Source: Sphingomonas hankookensis
GTDB lineage: Bacteria; Pseudomonadota; Alphaproteobacteria; Sphingomonadales; Sphingomonadaceae
Length of the DNA: 64,000 bases
Reading direction: 5' to 3'
Assembly: GCF_028551275.1 (NCBI RefSeq)
Contig: NZ_CP117025.1
Span: 611,001 to 675,000, forward strand
Shown here: piece after piece, positions 62,620-64,000 of the stretch
How positions within the stretch are numbered: position 1 is the first letter of the stretch
How the letters are laid out: each line of letters opens with the position of its first letter
Position numbers and translations under genes: made by a program
Notes under the pieces: generated by a model
What the model was told of the DNA's origin: nothing
Databases searched by the model: none
Seen by the model: only the letters and a program-made list of their open reading frames with translations

Positions 62620-64000
62620 GCATCGCCCAGGCGTCGAGCACCGCGCTGCGGGCGAAGAGCCACAGGCTGCCGGCATAGACCGCGCCGCCGACCACCACCG
62701 GCAGCGCCAGCATCGGCACCGGCGACAGCGGCCCGGCGGCATGGACGGCCAGGGTTACGGCACCCGCCATCGCCGCCCCTGCGCCGAACGCCGGCGCCAC
62801 CGCGCGGGCGAAGGCTCCCACCGACAACCCGATGACCGGCAGCGCCCGCGCGGCGACGATCGCCAGCAGGATCGGATGCGCGACGATCCACGCTCCGGCC
62901 ACGCCCTCGATCCCGAACCGCGCGCCGATCAGGAAGGCGATCGGCAGGACGATCGCACCGATCGCGGTCGTGCCGGCGGTGGTGCCGGGCTTGCCCATCG
63001 CGTCGACTGCCGGAGGGAAAAGCGCTTGCAGCGTCATGAACGGCATGGCGATGCCGAGCAGGGTCACCAGCGGCGCGGCCTCCGCCCATTGCGGCCCAAG
63101 CGCGATCGCCACCGCCGGTCCGGCGGTCACCGCCAGGCCAATGAAGAAGGGTACTGCGACCAGCATCAGCACCCGCACCGACCGGACGAACCCGTTCGCG
63201 ACCGCCGCCGGATCGTCGCGCATCCGGGCATAGGCGGAGAAGGCGACCTCGTTGATCGGCGGCACGACCTTGTTGGTGAAGATCTGGGTCAGGAACAGCG
63301 CGGTGGTGTAGATACCGACCGCATGCGCGTCGAAGAAGCGCCCGGCAACGAGGATATCGGCCTGGCTCTGGGCGAAGCTCAGCAAACTCGCGCCCGCCAC
63401 GATCCCGCCATAGCGGGCGAGATGGCCCGCACCGCGAAAGTCGAAGCTCGGCCACATCCAGGCACGGGCGGCGATCATCAGCCCGATCGCACGCGTCGCG
63501 AACAGGGTGGCGGGCGCCAGCACCAGCGTCCACACGCCAAGGCCGGCATAGGCCCCTCCGATCGCCGCCAGCGCTCCGGCGAGCGACGACAGCAGATTGA
63601 CCTGCGCCTGCCGATGGAAATCCATCCGCCGCGCCAGTAGCGCGTAGGCAAAGGAGCTGAACGGCGTGGTGAGGTACAGAAGGGCCTGCACCCGCAACAG
63701 GTCGGCGACGAACGGCTCGCGATAATAGGCGGCGGCCAGCGGGGCGAGGGCGAACTGCACGCCGCCCAGCACGATGTTGAGCAGCAGCAGCATCCCGAAC
63801 ACCTGCCGCTCCTCGCGACGCGAGACATTGCCATGCTGAATCAGCGCATTGGCTAGGCCATGGCCGTTGAGCATGTTGAGCAGCAACAGCACGACCCCGG
63901 TCATCGCGACCAGTCCATAGTCGCCCGGCGTCAGCAGCCGGATGACGAGGAAGGTCGACGCCCACGACACGATCTGCCCGACAATCTGGCTTCCCGAACG
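62606..64000 (-). CDS. Wzx-like polysaccharide flippase (N-terminus beyond the right edge)
   Basis: At least 464 residues; the frame continues to the last base of the window (GSQIVGQIVSWASTFLVIRL), so the first codons are missing. An internal ATG at 63970 should not be taken as the start. VSWASTFLVIRLLTPGDYGL is the typical N-terminal helix of the polysaccharide-transport MOP group. About 12 to 14 helices follow (FSSFAYALLARRMDFHRQAQ and TTALFLTQIFTNKVVPPINE in the loops). It moves lipid-linked glycan units across the inner membrane. Confidence 0.9.
   Translation of the reverse strand, partial: RSGSQIVGQIVSWASTFLVIRLLTPGDYGLVAMTGVVLLLLNMLNGHGLANALIQHGNVSRREERQVFGMLLLLNIVLGGVQFALAPLAAAYYREPFVADLLRVQALLYLTTPFSSFAYALLARRMDFHRQAQVNLLSSLAGALAAIGGAYAGLGVWTLVLAPATLFATRAIGLMIAARAWMWPSFDFRGAGHLARYGGIVAGASLLSFAQSQADILVAGRFFDAHAVGIYTTALFLTQIFTNKVVPPINEVAFSAYARMRDDPAAVANGFVRSVRVLMLVAVPFFIGLAVTAGPAVAIALGPQWAEAAPLVTLLGIAMPFMTLQALFPPAVDAMGKPGTTAGTTAIGAIVLPIAFLIGARFGIEGVAGAWIVAHPILLAIVAARALPVIGLSVGAFARAVAPAFGAGAAMAGAVTLAVHAAGPLSPVPMLALPVVVGGAVYAGSLWLFARSAVLDAWAMLRRS

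Overview
The window is high-G+C chromosomal DNA from an alphaproteobacterium, most likely a Sphingomonas or close relative. The evidence is a lycopene-type carotenoid set (crtY, crtI, crtB), two TonB-dependent receptors, the block rnd-lptC-lptA-lptB-rpoN, a membrane-anchored cytochrome c, a LOG-family enzyme next to crtB, and two families of short GC-rich intergenic repeats scattered through the window. No rRNA or CRISPR array is present. One tRNA gene, tRNA-Leu(CAG), was found. Genes are mostly packed with ATGA, GTGA or TTGA overlaps, and several start with GTG or TTG.

Layout. 0-8 kb: a DsbA-like protein and DUF721 (minus), then mutY, a secreted serine hydrolase and nudC as a coupled plus-strand run, pheA, a cytochrome c, a HAD phosphatase, YggS and a thiamine-phosphate-synthase-like protein. 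8-18 kb: a siderophore-type TonB receptor, an AI-2E exporter, the carotenoid cluster crtY-crtI and LOG-crtB, then a sterol-desaturase-family hydroxylase, a DUF2141 protein and a MipA/OmpV protein. 18.5-29 kb: a compact minus-strand locus that starts with a FecI-type sigma factor and FecR-type anti-sigma factor. It continues with an STN-domain TonB receptor, three secreted alpha/beta hydrolases (two of them paralogues), a cytoplasmic hydrolase, a GyrI-like protein and PPK2. This looks like a regulated uptake-and-cleavage system for an ester-type substrate that the sequence does not identify, and it is the most interesting system here.

29.1-35.4 kb: a small decayed genomic island at the 3' end of tRNA-Leu(CAG). 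It holds a duplicated tRNA end and terminator, a serine recombinase, three unknown proteins, a run of five hairpins before a truncated reading frame, an IS21-family element (istA, istB), and the N-terminal remnant of a tyrosine integrase that lost its catalytic domain. 35.5-52.5 kb is core: an NDUFA9-like protein, uppP, gltD-DUF2059-gltB, a GST, rpoN with the Lpt genes, an RNase D-like protein, TerC, and a glycine-rich tandem cold-shock protein with a clear terminator.

52.6-64 kb: a VOC protein, a fatty-acid desaturase divergent from an ArsR-type regulator with a palindromic operator between them, a glutathionyl-hydroquinone-reductase-like protein, glutaminyl cyclotransferase, an ATP-dependent DNA ligase, DUF1328, Dps, a TMEM165-like protein, rpmG, a CBS-domain protein, a probable glycosyltransferase, and a polysaccharide flippase running off the right edge. 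Many long open frames opposite these genes are GC-driven shadows and are not annotated.
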